From Prevotella sp. (GTDB lineage: Bacteria > Bacillota_I > Bacilli_A > ML615J-28 > CAG-313): a stretch of DNA of 64,000 bases. Positions 1-8,203 of the stretch are shown here, piece after piece; within the stretch, counting starts at the first letter, position 1, and each line of letters starts with the position of its first letter. The notes beneath the pieces are model-generated. The model had not been told where the DNA came from and searched no databases. It was given only the letters and a program-made list of their open reading frames with translations. The stretch lies in NCBI GenBank assembly GCA_023665755.1, contig JAMPDF010000002.1, positions 368,010 through 432,009 of the forward strand, in the 5' to 3' direction. A program made the translations under genes and the position numbers.

Positions 1-77
1 CCATAAAAACAAGATATTATCGATCACTTAGAAAATATCAAAAACAGAAGGGATTGAAGGTATATGAAAAAAATTGA
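1..77 (+). CDS. C-terminal end of an ECF-type RNA polymerase sigma factor (partial)
   Basis: An open frame enters from the left edge (first full codon at base 3) and stops at TGA 75-77. It encodes 24 residues that include KTRYYRSLRKYQKQKG. A V/I-K-T/S-R-x-x-R-x-x-x-K-x pattern is what follows the recognition helix in region 4 of sigma-70 family ECF factors. The frame overlaps the ATG of the next gene by 14 bases, the coupling usual for a sigma factor and its anti-sigma partner. Most of the gene lies outside the window, so the call rests on this short tail and the context. Confidence 0.5.
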   Translation, partial: IKTRYYRSLRKYQKQKGLKVYEKN

Positions 78-1551
78 AATTGATTTTTTAAAACAAAGTC
101 AAAAAGAGCTTCAAAATAGTATGTCATTTGACGAAATCAAAGATAAAATTCATATAGAACAAAATCAAGAAAGAAAACAATGGGGTGGAAAGAAGATATG
201 GGGCTATAGTATAGTATTAGTTCTGATAGTCATAACAATTGGATTATCAATTCATACCATCCAAGTAGAAGCCGAAGAATATCAACAAGCCATTGCATTT
301 TTCCAAAATTATCAACTCAAAAGTGATGGTTTAACCAAAGCCGAAATGAAAAGGGTATACCGAGATGTCACTACCAATGCTTTCCAATATGAAAAGACAG
401 GGGAAGTCATATTAGAAAGTATTCAATCTAATGTTTTAGGGTATGAAATCAGCACTGAACAGGTTACATCAGGGTATTTAAAAAGCGTTTGGGCGTATTG
501 GAATCAAATACATGAAACGAATCAAAATCAACAAAAGGGTACTCATTATGAAATCAAAGGTGAATACAAAAAACAAGCAAATGGACAAATCAATATGGAT
601 CAGTGTGTATTTACAAAATGGATAGATGATGAAGAACTATGGCATGTTCAATTGAAACAATTTTATGTAACCCATTACCAAATTTATCCAGACTGCATTA
701 TTTTATATGGAGATAATATTCTTTTTAAATCATCTACTGAAAAAACGGATTCATATGTTGTTGTGTTAAACCATGCAGGGGAGCTATTATGGGAAAAAAA
801 ATTTGCGGAAACAACGAATATCTATGCAGTCTTTTATCACACAGATGACACATATGTAGTGATGAGTGAAGAAAATTACCAGTCGAATGTTTTAAACTAC
901 ACAAAATTGGATGTCAAAGGTAATACAATCTTATCTAGAACCCATTCATTGAGTAGTGTTCAAAGGATAGGAAAAATAGTGAGATTAGAACATGACTTTT
1001 TAGTTTACATTCAGCATTCAGATGGTACTTATCAACTGATGAAAATGAATGATGATGGAGAAAAAATGGTAGGATATCATTATGAAAATGATGATCAGTG
1101 CTATTTCTTTACAGATATGTTAGACTATCATGGACAACTCTATTTATCTGGATATGCAATTCCCAAACCACAAAACGATATATCCAATAGAAGTGAAATT
1201 GCGGATATTATATATTACATTCATGAGCAAAAGAACGATATCATTTCAGATGAAGCATTAACTATTTTATTGAAAGCGCATTATCAAGCCGTTCTTTTGA
1301 TATGTAATGAAGAAACAGGTGAGCTTCAAACCTTTTATGCTCAAAATGGGGCGCTCGGGGGACAACTTTCTCGTAGTGAATTGGGTTATTTGATTTGGGA
1401 TGTTGAAACAATAGACATTACAACTTATTCTCCCGCAACAAGTTCATTTACTCTTGGTGGTATAAATAAAATAGTAGAATATGTGTTTGCGGAAGATGGA
1501 AATTGCATTGGTAAGAATCATACTGATGAAAGAATCATTTTTAGAAGATAA
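64..1551 (+). CDS. single-pass membrane protein, probable anti-sigma partner of the upstream sigma factor
   Basis: The 495-residue protein has about 43 charged cytoplasmic residues, one hydrophobic segment at about residues 45-64, and a long extracytoplasmic part. Around residues 220-350 this part has repeated beta-strand-like stretches reminiscent of WD/PQQ-type propeller blades (for example the YVVVLNHAGELLWEKKF region). Short cytoplasmic head, one membrane span and an outer sensor domain is the layout of membrane anti-sigma factors, and its start overlaps the sigma-factor-like end upstream. I do not recognise a named family, so the function is inferred from layout and context. An AAGG stretch lies a few bases before the ATG. 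Confidence 0.55.
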   Translation: MKKIEIDFLKQSQKELQNSMSFDEIKDKIHIEQNQERKQWGGKKIWGYSIVLVLIVITIGLSIHTIQVEAEEYQQAIAFFQNYQLKSDGLTKAEMKRVYRDVTTNAFQYEKTGEVILESIQSNVLGYEISTEQVTSGYLKSVWAYWNQIHETNQNQQKGTHYEIKGEYKKQANGQINMDQCVFTKWIDDEELWHVQLKQFYVTHYQIYPDCIILYGDNILFKSSTEKTDSYVVVLNHAGELLWEKKFAETTNIYAVFYHTDDTYVVMSEENYQSNVLNYTKLDVKGNTILSRTHSLSSVQRIGKIVRLEHDFLVYIQHSDGTYQLMKMNDDGEKMVGYHYENDDQCYFFTDMLDYHGQLYLSGYAIPKPQNDISNRSEIADIIYYIHEQKNDIISDEALTILLKAHYQAVLLICNEETGELQTFYAQNGALGGQLSRSELGYLIWDVETIDITTYSPATSSFTLGGINKIVEYVFAEDGNCIGKNHTDERIIFRR

Positions 1552-1588
1552 TTGTAAACTAAATTAAAATATGCTCCTCCTTTTCACG

Positions 1589-1617
1589 AATCCGTATCAA
1601 CTGATACGGATTTTTTT
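1589..1617 (+). terminator. intrinsic terminator after the anti-sigma-like gene
   Basis: TCCGTATCA and TGATACGGA form a perfect inverted repeat, extended by AA/TT and followed by seven T. It ends the first operon. Confidence 0.85.
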
Positions 1618-1661
1618 AACTCATCATGCAATCATAAATGGAAGAAAATCGTTCAATATGA

Positions 1662-1743
1662 TATAATAAAAGAGGTATCATACACATATGGTTACAACTT
1701 GCCAATTTGGTTAGTGAAAACTCAACCAATAGGCAAGTTGAAC
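1662..1743 (+). promoter_or_regulatory. -10 box followed by a long hairpin in the leader of the XRE regulator
   Basis: TATAAT at 1662-1667 is a good -10 box without a clear -35. Downstream, 1691-1703 and 1732-1743 pair (GTT-CAACTTGCC with GGCAAGTTG-AAC, one bulged A at 1694). Inside that, GGTT 1709-1712 pairs with AACC 1724-1727. No T-run follows, so this is not a terminator. It lies in the roughly 135-base leader before the XRE gene and could be an RNA structure or an operator read as DNA. Confidence 0.45.
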
Positions 1744-1818
1744 AACCATTTGTCGCTTCACTTTACAAATAAAATTTGATAAAATAGAAGTGCCAAAAAG
1801 TAAAGGAGGTTATAAAAT

Positions 1819-2304
1819 ATGGAAACTTTTGGAATGCGTTTATCGAGGGTAAGAAGAGAAAATAATTTGACACAAGAAGATATCGCGGAAAAACTGCACA
1901 TCACAGCTCAGGCCGTAAGCAAATGGGAAAATGATGTTACATCACCAGATATAGATACACTAGTTAAATTATCAGAGCTTTTGCATATTTCGTTAGATGA
2001 CTTACTTGGAAAAAAAGGAGGGCAAACACAGTATGTAGCAGAACAAGAAAGAAAAGATATTAATCAAATGGTATTTAAAATTATAATCGGTAGTGCTGAA
2101 GGTGATAAAGTGAGAATTAATTTACCTGTTGCGATTATTAAACTATTTACAAATGGAGAAAATAATCCCCTCATCACTGGAAATAAAGCATTAGAGGGAA
2201 TTGATTTTAAACAATTGATTCTTCTAGTAGAGCAAGGAATCATAGGAGAACTAGTTTCCATTGATAGCGCTGATGGTGATCATATTACAATTACGGTTGA
2301 GTAA
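1819..2304 (+). CDS. XRE-family regulator with a C-terminal SHOCT-like/YvlB-like domain
   Basis: Residues 5-60 are a classic HTH_3 domain (RLSRVRRENNLTQEDIAEKL, then ITAQAVSKWE as the recognition helix). The C-terminal 75 residues (KIIIGSAEGDKVRINLPVAI to GDHITITVE) resemble the small domain found in Bacillota proteins with SHOCT-like heads: a hydrophobic strand, a V-x-I/V-x-L-P turn, and a final D-G-x-x-x-x-I-x-V-E strand. AAAGGAGG precedes the ATG with good spacing. The next gene starts on the base after the stop and looks like a free-standing relative of this C-terminal domain. Target genes are unknown. Confidence 0.7.
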   Translation: METFGMRLSRVRRENNLTQEDIAEKLHITAQAVSKWENDVTSPDIDTLVKLSELLHISLDDLLGKKGGQTQYVAEQERKDINQMVFKIIIGSAEGDKVRINLPVAIIKLFTNGENNPLITGNKALEGIDFKQLILLVEQGIIGELVSIDSADGDHITITVE

Positions 2305-2553
2305 ATGAAAATAATCATTCAATCGCATGAGACCAAGCGAATAACGTTATTTTTTCCAACTTGTCTAATTTGTTCGCGCTTAATTTGGAAGATGATTTTA
2401 AACCACGTAGATGAAATGCATCATTTCCAAGATATTGATGCATGGATAAAACCAATCTATCGATATTTGAGATCCTATGTAAAACAAAATGGTCATTTTA
2501 CTTTGATAGAAGCAAAAATGATGTCTGGATATTGTATACTCATTCAAATATGA
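2305..2553 (+). CDS. small protein related to the C-terminal domain of the XRE regulator
   Basis: The 82-residue ORF starts directly after the stop codon of the XRE gene, so it is probably co-translated. It has the same outline as the end of its neighbour: an N-terminal beta strand (KIIIQS), an L-x-x-P turn (LFFPTCLI), a helix, and a final strand pair ending in a short hydrophobic tail. Small proteins of this shape occur beside SHOCT-like proteins in Bacillota, but I cannot name a function. It is a real gene by position and fold pattern rather than by clear homology. Confidence 0.5.
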   Translation: MKIIIQSHETKRITLFFPTCLICSRLIWKMILNHVDEMHHFQDIDAWIKPIYRYLRSYVKQNGHFTLIEAKMMSGYCILIQI

Positions 2554-2646
2554 AGGACAATAAGATTTATCAAGTGTCATATCCTCTCTCAAGAAGAAGA
2601 TAGTTTTTGCTAGATGCTTTTTTTATGCTAAAAATTAAAAATATGA

Positions 2647-2676
2647 TATAATGAGGTTAGATGGAATCACATCTAA
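2647..2676 (+). promoter_or_regulatory. -10 box with a 7-bp inverted repeat just downstream
   Basis: TATAAT at 2647-2652 is followed by TTAGATG (2657-2663) and CATCTAA (2670-2676), a perfect inverted repeat around the expected transcription start. The position suits an operator or a 5' hairpin of the mRNA for the small membrane protein at 2698. No good -35 box is seen. Confidence 0.45.
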
Positions 2677-2697
2677 TTTATAAAAAGGAAAAAGCGT

Positions 2698-3018
2698 ATG
2701 AAAAAAAATGAAAATGCATTTGGCATTATCACTTGTATCATTTTATCTATAGTCAATCTAGTCAACTTGGTATGGACCATTGCCTTTGGTATTGAACAAG
2801 TCCAAACTGTTTGGGGATATGGTACAAACTATGAATTAGCTACATTGATACCTTGGATGATTCAAGTTCTTTGCTTGCCTGGTCTTTTTTTGGGCATAGT
2901 CTATGTATGGATTGCGTATTCTCGTAAATATCATCGAGCAATGAAAATGATTAATCTTTTACTAGTATGCACTGCTCTCTTACAATATGTAATTATCAAT
3001 CTTTTTATTTTTTATTGA
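2698..3018 (+). CDS. small integral membrane protein, three predicted spans
   Basis: The 106-residue protein has hydrophobic segments at about residues 8-30, 48-72 and 82-105. It has a basic loop (SRKYHRAMK) before the last span and almost no soluble part. AAAAAGGAAAAAGC precedes the ATG. Its stop codon overlaps the ATG of a short broken reading frame. I do not recognise a family. It is probably transcribed alone from the -10 box at 2647. Confidence 0.6.
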   Translation: MKKNENAFGIITCIILSIVNLVNLVWTIAFGIEQVQTVWGYGTNYELATLIPWMIQVLCLPGLFLGIVYVWIAYSRKYHRAMKMINLLLVCTALLQYVIINLFIFY

Positions 3019-3186
3019 TGAAAAAAATAGAATGGACAGAACAAATTTTGAAGTAAAAGATAAATTCCAATCATATTTTATGTCAATACTCATATGGTCA
3101 CAAGCACAGGATTAGAAAATGAGGATAGTCTTGTTGGAGTATCGGTCAATGTGACTATAAAAGAAGTAGAAAAATGTATCGAATAG
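3018..3186 (+). pseudogene. probable remnant of a small gene, broken by frame changes
   Basis: An ATG overlaps the previous stop codon (ATGA) and opens MKKIEWTEQILK before a stop at 3054-3056. The second frame continues with VKDKFQSYFMSILIWSQ, and a third from 3094 reads VTSTGLENEDSLVGVSVNVT and ends at 3186. All three pieces have protein-like composition and lie end to end, which suggests one gene with two frameshifts. A short real peptide from 3094 is an alternative. The 327-base stretch 3019-3345 holds this, a terminator and a promoter. Confidence 0.35.
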
Positions 3187-3190
3187 ATGT

Positions 3191-3235
3191 AATCTTCCTT
3201 GTCAATTGTTTTTTGACCGGGAAGATTTTTTTTTG
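3191..3235 (+). terminator. intrinsic terminator
   Basis: AATCTTCC (3191-3198) pairs with GGAAGATT (3220-3227), with inner pairing of GTCAA and TTGAC, and a run of T follows. Confidence 0.85.
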
Positions 3236-3311
3236 AAAAAGAGAATAATCTGTTGAATTATAGATAAGAAATAAGAATATGAACAAAAGAATTCCATAAT
3301 TTTATAAAAAG

Positions 3312-3320
3312 TGCTATAAT
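3312..3320 (+). promoter_or_regulatory. extended -10 promoter of the amidase/glycosidase operon
   Basis: TGCTATAAT is a perfect extended -10 (TGN-TATAAT), 35 bases before the chosen ATG. The -35 region is weak, as is common for extended -10 promoters. Confidence 0.6.
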
Positions 3321-3354
3321 AAAAAATAAGTAATAGGAATATGCGGTGAGAAAA

Positions 3355-4236
3355 ATGAATCAGTTAAAAATAGCATTATTACAAATTGCTCCATGTGGTA
3401 GCTTAGAGAAGAATTTAGAAAAAGGAATACAGTGTTGCAAAATAGCTAAAGCAAAAGATGCAGATATTGCCTTATTTCCTGAAATGTGGAGCAATGGGTA
3501 TCAAATCTATGACCGAGAGGTGGAAGAATGGACCAAAGAAGCCATATCTATTGACAGTCAATTTGTTCAAACTTTTGGTAAACTTGCTCAATCTCTTCAA
3601 ATGGCAATTGGAATTACCTTTCTTGAAGCCTATCAAAATGGGTTTCGCAATACCCTTGTTCTTTTTGATAGATGGGGCAAAAGGAAAATGACGTATGCTA
3701 AGGTGCATACTTGTGATTTTAGTGTAGAGAGCAATTTGACTCCAGGGGAGGACTTTGAAGTTACAACCCTAGATACCGCGTGTGGAGAAGTTAAAGTTGG
3801 AGCCATGATTTGTTATGATCGTGAATTTCCAGAAAGTGCGCGTATTTTAATGCTAAAAGGCGCGGAACTGATCCTTGTTCCTAATGCTTGCCCAATGGAA
3901 ATCAATCGTCTTGCTCAACTTAGAGCAAGAGCATATGAAAATATGCTAGCTATAGCAACTTGCAATTATCCTATAACAGTACCCGATTGCAATGGTGGCT
4001 CTAGTTTATTTGATGGCGTTGCCTATTTGCCTGAACTAGAGGGTTCAAGAGATACTTGTTTGCTACAAGTAGGAGAAACAGAAGGGGTTTATATAGGAGA
4101 ACTAGACTTATTACAACTTCGCCAATATCGGCACACAGAAGTTCACGGTAATAGTTACCGGCACCCTAGAAAATATGGCATTTTAGTAGAAACAAAAATT
4201 GAAGCTCCGTTCATTCGAAAAGACTACCGAGAGTAA
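3355..4236 (+). CDS. carbon-nitrogen hydrolase (nitrilase superfamily amidase)
   Basis: A cytoplasmic hydrolase of C-N bonds in small amides or N-carbamoyl compounds; the exact substrate is not readable. The catalytic triad is visible: Glu43 in LFPEMWSNGY, Lys116 in YAKVHTCDF, and Cys153 in GAMICYDREFPES. The 293-residue length is normal. A GTG nine bases upstream is in frame, but GGTGAG sits at the right distance from the ATG at 3355, so that start is preferred. It begins an operon with a GH3 glycosidase and a YwaF-like membrane protein, which may indicate a role in amino sugar or peptidoglycan turnover. Confidence 0.85.
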   Translation: MNQLKIALLQIAPCGSLEKNLEKGIQCCKIAKAKDADIALFPEMWSNGYQIYDREVEEWTKEAISIDSQFVQTFGKLAQSLQMAIGITFLEAYQNGFRNTLVLFDRWGKRKMTYAKVHTCDFSVESNLTPGEDFEVTTLDTACGEVKVGAMICYDREFPESARILMLKGAELILVPNACPMEINRLAQLRARAYENMLAIATCNYPITVPDCNGGSSLFDGVAYLPELEGSRDTCLLQVGETEGVYIGELDLLQLRQYRHTEVHGNSYRHPRKYGILVETKIEAPFIRKDYRE

Positions 4237-4258
4237 ATTAACAATAGTAGAGGTAATT

Positions 4259-5800
4259 ATGAAATATAGTATAAAAATAAATCAAGCTATTTGTGATTTT
4301 GTATCTCAATTGACAGATGATACGCTTTTAGCTTATGTGACTTGCCCCAATTATCATGCAGAAGATATGTCGCAAATTTATGATAGTTATATGATGTTTG
4401 TCCATCCTAATACTCTAGAAAAATCCAAACAGGCAATTGAAGTTCTTAGAAGCAAAATTCAGCATCCTATTTTGGTTGCATCTGATATGGAAGCAGGTCC
4501 TGGCACAGCCATTTTTGGGGCAACAACATTTCCATCTATGAGAGCAGTTGCGGAAACAAAACATCCCCAATTGGCTTATAAAATGGGAAAAATTGCTGCG
4601 CTAGAAGCTCGTGAAATCGGGTACAATTGGACCTTTGCACCTTGTGTAGATATTTTGGGAAACCATTTTTCTCCGATTACATCTATTAGAAGTGCAGGGG
4701 AAGATGTAAATGATGTCATTTGTTATACTACTCAATATATGAAAGGATTACAAGATAATGGTTTAATTGCAACAGCTAAACATTTTCCAGGTGATGGATA
4801 TTCTGCTTTTGATCAACACCTAACAACTGCCATCAATCCACTTTCAAAAGAAAAGTGGGATCAAAGTTTTCGCTTAGTTTATCAAAACATCATTGAGGAG
4901 GGAGTGCGTGCAATTATGCCTGGACATATTGCTCTTCCTTGCTATGATGCACTTGATTTAGAAACTGGATTATTCCCTCCAGCAACTCTATCTTCTGTTC
5001 TTTTAACACATCTTTTGAAAAAAGATCTAGGCTTTGAGGGACTCATTATCTCTGATGCAACCGAGATGAGTGGTTTTTGTGGGTATATGAATTTTTATGA
5101 TGCTTGTGCTCGCTTTTTGATGAGCGGGGGAGATGTGCTATTATTTGCTCACCCTGATCAAGCGTTTATTACTGAAATGAAAAAACGGATGCAAACAGGA
5201 CAATTGACAAAAGAAGTATTAATAGATAGAGTTTGTCGTATTATTGCATTTTGTAATGATTATTTTTTGAAAACATATCCTTTGCATTGCAATTCAGTAC
5301 TCCATCAACAAGTGGCAGATGAAGTTGTAGAACAATCTGTGCAAATCTATCGAGATCGTCATCATATTTTACCTATCCAGATGAATTACCCCAAAATTGC
5401 TCATATTGTTATTGCCCAACAAATTCAGATGCAAATCGTTCAAGAATTTACTAAAGGTTTAAAACAATATGCGGATGTCAGCGAATTTATTGATCCGGGT
5501 TGTGGTAAAATCAAAGCCTTGGCAAAATCTGGTGAATATGATTATATAGTTGTTACTATTGGTTGTACACAATGGTATGGTACCAATCAAATTACATTAT
5601 CAGGGACGATTGCTCGCAATATGATGAATGGATGGACCAAATATCAAACACCTGTTATCTTTGTTGATTTTGGAAATCCATATATTCATGAAGAATACGA
5701 CCCACTCATAGATACATTAATTTATACATATGGGTATGCAGGGCATACGATTGAATGTGTCCTGCGTCAAATTTTTCAAGATAAACAGTTAGGAGCGTAA
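4259..5800 (+). CDS. glycoside hydrolase family 3, beta-N-acetylhexosaminidase-like
   Basis: Probably removes terminal N-acetylglucosamine or a related sugar from cell-wall fragments or glycans. Family 3 signatures are clear: KHFPGDG at about 174, followed by DQH in the loop that supplies the general acid/base in NagZ-type enzymes, IMPGHIALP, and the nucleophile Asp266 in LIISDATEMSGF. The last 150 residues match the second alpha/beta domain of GH3 enzymes. No signal peptide is seen, so it should be cytoplasmic. An upstream in-frame ATG at 4199 lies inside the previous gene. GTAGAGGTAATT before 4259 supports the later start, giving 513 residues. Confidence 0.85.
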   Translation: MKYSIKINQAICDFVSQLTDDTLLAYVTCPNYHAEDMSQIYDSYMMFVHPNTLEKSKQAIEVLRSKIQHPILVASDMEAGPGTAIFGATTFPSMRAVAETKHPQLAYKMGKIAALEAREIGYNWTFAPCVDILGNHFSPITSIRSAGEDVNDVICYTTQYMKGLQDNGLIATAKHFPGDGYSAFDQHLTTAINPLSKEKWDQSFRLVYQNIIEEGVRAIMPGHIALPCYDALDLETGLFPPATLSSVLLTHLLKKDLGFEGLIISDATEMSGFCGYMNFYDACARFLMSGGDVLLFAHPDQAFITEMKKRMQTGQLTKEVLIDRVCRIIAFCNDYFLKTYPLHCNSVLHQQVADEVVEQSVQIYRDRHHILPIQMNYPKIAHIVIAQQIQMQIVQEFTKGLKQYADVSEFIDPGCGKIKALAKSGEYDYIVVTIGCTQWYGTNQITLSGTIARNMMNGWTKYQTPVIFVDFGNPYIHEEYDPLIDTLIYTYGYAGHTIECVLRQIFQDKQLGA

Positions 5801-5801
5801 T

Positions 5802-6578
5802 GTGTATATGCGAGAATTTTTTCAGTATTTTTTTAGTAATGGGGAGGAAGGAGAATTTCAATATTTTTCTTTTGCCCATTTTATTCCCATCCTTATCTTG
5901 ATTGGGATTATTTTCCTTATTATTCGTTACCGAAAACAAATTCAAAATAGTAAATATGAAGATAATATCCGTCTAACTCTTGCATTTTTGTGCATATTAA
6001 CAGAAATGGCTTATTTTTGGCGATTGGTAGGTGTCCCTTCTCTTCACCCTAATCCAACTGATCATTTACCAATTACAATGTGTGGTTGGGGAATTATTTT
6101 TAGTGGCTTTTTAATTTTGACTAAACGCCAAACTTTATTTGATATTACATATTTTTGGTTGTTTTCAGGTACTTTATTTGCATTAATGACACCAACAGTC
6201 ATTACAACATGTGGTCCAACTCGCTTTCGATATTACCAATTTTGGTTAGAACATACACTGGGTTATATTGTTATTTTCTATATGATGTTTGTACATCAGA
6301 TGAGACCACATATCAAATCTATTTTTAAGTCCCTAGGAGCACTAGCCGTATTAGCTATTGTAGCGATTTTTGCTAATCAAATGTTACCGGGTGCGAATTA
6401 TTTATTTGTGGCGCAACCAGAAGATGCGCCATCTTTCTTGGATTTTTTACCGAAAAATTATCCTTTGCGCATTGCTATTATGGGATGTATTGTAACTATT
6501 TTATTCTGTCTTGCTTATCTTCCGTGGTTCATTATAGATAGAAAAAAGAAAAAAAACAATAGTACAACTGAAAAATAA
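5802..6578 (+). CDS. YwaF-like (TIGR02206-type) integral membrane protein
   Basis: About seven hydrophobic segments fill this 258-residue protein. It carries the sequence pattern of the YwaF family: FxxFSFAHFIPI at the start, LPITMCGWGIIFSGF in the middle, then FDITYFWLFSGTLFALMTP, a conserved His (EHTLGY) and a basic C-terminal tail. No biochemical function is established for the family. AGGAG sits six bases before the GTG at 5802. An ATG at 5808 is possible but less well spaced. It follows the GH3 gene by one base, so the two are cotranscribed. Confidence 0.75.
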   Translation: MYMREFFQYFFSNGEEGEFQYFSFAHFIPILILIGIIFLIIRYRKQIQNSKYEDNIRLTLAFLCILTEMAYFWRLVGVPSLHPNPTDHLPITMCGWGIIFSGFLILTKRQTLFDITYFWLFSGTLFALMTPTVITTCGPTRFRYYQFWLEHTLGYIVIFYMMFVHQMRPHIKSIFKSLGALAVLAIVAIFANQMLPGANYLFVAQPEDAPSFLDFLPKNYPLRIAIMGCIVTILFCLAYLPWFIIDRKKKKNNSTTEK

Positions 6579-6667
6579 TCAAGAAGAATGTTAAAATAAA
6601 AGAAAGTAAGCCAAATTAGTTTTGCGACTGAACATAGGGTATATTGATATAAAAGGAGGAAAGCAAG

Positions 6668-7213
6668 ATGTTAGAAAAGTTAAATCCAATTTATTTTGAT
6701 GAGATTTATTATTTAATGCAAATGAGTTTTACACCAGATGAATATAGAACTTATTTAGAACAAAAAGCTCTTCTTGACCTTTCTTATTATCAAATTTATG
6801 TCAGTCTAGATAAACAAGAAAATCGGATTCAAGCATTTATTGCAATCTTTGAGTTTGAGTGCATCGTTTGTATTGATCATTTTGCGGTAAGCCCAAAGTA
6901 TCGAAACAGGGGAATAGGATCTAGAGTACTTCAAGAATTGATGACTATGCTCAACAAAATGATATGCTTAGAAGTGGAACTCCCTAATGATGAATTATCA
7001 AGGCGCAGAATTGCTTTTTATGAACGTAATCACTTTTTCTTAAATCCCTATTCATATACGCTTCCGCCAATTTCTAAAGGTAGAAAGTCTATACCACTTT
7101 ATATTATGACTTCACAGCGTACAATTACTCAAGAAGAATTTCTATTGTTAAAAGAATTTATGTATACCGCATTATATCATCAAAAAGTTATAGAACCAAT
7201 ACAAGATGTGTAG
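6668..7213 (+). CDS. GNAT-family N-acetyltransferase
   Basis: A 181-residue acyl-CoA-dependent acetyltransferase of unknown substrate. The acetyl-CoA binding motif is RNRGIGSRVLQEL (R/Q-x-x-G-x-G/A), after the strand CIVCIDHFAVSPKY. Later, RRRIAFYERNHFF is the usual Y-x-x-x-G/N-F region. AAAAGGAGGAAAGCAAG gives a strong ribosome binding site. It is probably the first gene of a short unit with the following hydrolase. Confidence 0.8.
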   Translation: MLEKLNPIYFDEIYYLMQMSFTPDEYRTYLEQKALLDLSYYQIYVSLDKQENRIQAFIAIFEFECIVCIDHFAVSPKYRNRGIGSRVLQELMTMLNKMICLEVELPNDELSRRRIAFYERNHFFLNPYSYTLPPISKGRKSIPLYIMTSQRTITQEEFLLLKEFMYTALYHQKVIEPIQDV

Positions 7214-7257
7214 AATAAATAACTTCAAAAAATAAATGAAAAACAGGGGATGTGACT

Positions 7258-7929
7258 ATGTTAATCGAGATAAATGATATTGAACTTTACTATGAACAAT
7301 ATGGAACAGGAAGACCACTGATATTGCTTCATGGGAATGGAGAAGACCACACGATTTTTCAAGAGGCGATTGCAATACTTTCCCATCATTTTACTATTTA
7401 TGCCATTGATTCTAGAGGACATGGCAAAAGTACAAAGGTAAAAACCTTGCATTATGAAGATATGGCAGATGATGTATATCACTTTATAGTTGCATTGAAA
7501 TTAGAAAAGCCCTTTGTATACGGGTTTAGCGATGGAGGAATTGTTGCTTTATTAGTAGCACTTTATCACTCTGAAATTCTTTCAAGAATCATAATCAGTG
7601 GAGTTAATGTGAATCCTAAAGGATTAAAAGCCAAATGGCGATATTTATTTCGCTTCTGCTATTGTTTTACGCATTCAGCACAACTTAAATTGATGTTGGA
7701 AGAACCTAATATATCTTATCTAGATTTAGAAAATATTCAAGTTCCTGTAGATATTTTTGCAGGAGAAAAAGATATGATTGCATATACACATCTAGTTGAA
7801 ATTAGTGAGCATCTTTCTAAAGGACATCTTACTATCTTTCCTAAAGAAACACATGGTAGTTATGTCATTCATAGTGAAAAAATAGCACAATTTATTTTAG
7901 AAAGAATAAAGAAAAATAACGAAGAATAG
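7258..7929 (+). CDS. alpha/beta hydrolase
   Basis: A 223-residue serine hydrolase of unknown substrate. The oxyanion motif is LLHGNGED, the nucleophile Ser91 is in GFSDGG, the acid is probably Asp172 (AGEKDMIAY) and the base His199 (THGSYV). A GTG at 7252 is in frame, but GGGGA is correctly spaced only for the ATG at 7258. It has no signal peptide and should be cytoplasmic. Confidence 0.85.
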   Translation: MLIEINDIELYYEQYGTGRPLILLHGNGEDHTIFQEAIAILSHHFTIYAIDSRGHGKSTKVKTLHYEDMADDVYHFIVALKLEKPFVYGFSDGGIVALLVALYHSEILSRIIISGVNVNPKGLKAKWRYLFRFCYCFTHSAQLKLMLEEPNISYLDLENIQVPVDIFAGEKDMIAYTHLVEISEHLSKGHLTIFPKETHGSYVIHSEKIAQFILERIKKNNEE

Positions 7930-8052
7930 AAAATGTTATGTTATCATTGAGTAAAAAGATAGATGGTATTACGCAAAATAAGTAAGTTAAAAAATCATTT
8001 ATTTGAAATACGATATACTATGAAATAAAATAGGAAAAATTTGATTATTAAA

Positions 8053-8085
8053 AAAACACTCTTTATTTAAAAGGAGTGTTTTTTT
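8053..8085 (+). terminator. intrinsic terminator after the hydrolase gene
   Basis: AACACTC and GAGTGTT form a stem with extra pairs, followed by seven T. It separates the hydrolase from the giant lipoprotein gene. Confidence 0.8.
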
Positions 8086-8163
8086 AGCACATAAAACATT
8101 ATCAGAGAAGCCTATTATCATTTTTATAAATTAGCACTATATTAGCACATTGAATGTTATAAT
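8084..8163 (+). promoter_or_regulatory. extended -10 promoter with three TTAGCAC direct repeats upstream
   Basis: TGTTATAAT at 8155-8163 is an extended -10 box about 40 bases before the lipoprotein start. TTAGCAC occurs at 8084-8090, 8131-8137 and 8142-8148. The last two lie where a -35 box and an activator or repressor would sit. TTAGCAC is also half of a CIRCE element, but the GAGTGCTAA partner is absent here. Confidence 0.4.
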
Positions 8164-8203
8164 AAATAGCTATATGCTTAAATAATAAGAGAAAGGGAAA
8201 AAT

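Noticed and set aside
4199..4258. Upstream ATG start for the GH3 gene
   Set aside because: It lies inside the preceding gene without a ribosome binding site; the ATG at 4259 has one and gives the normal N-terminus.
8084..8148. CIRCE (HrcA) element suggested by TTAGCAC
   Set aside because: The inverted partner GAGTGCTAA is absent; only direct repeats of one half are present.
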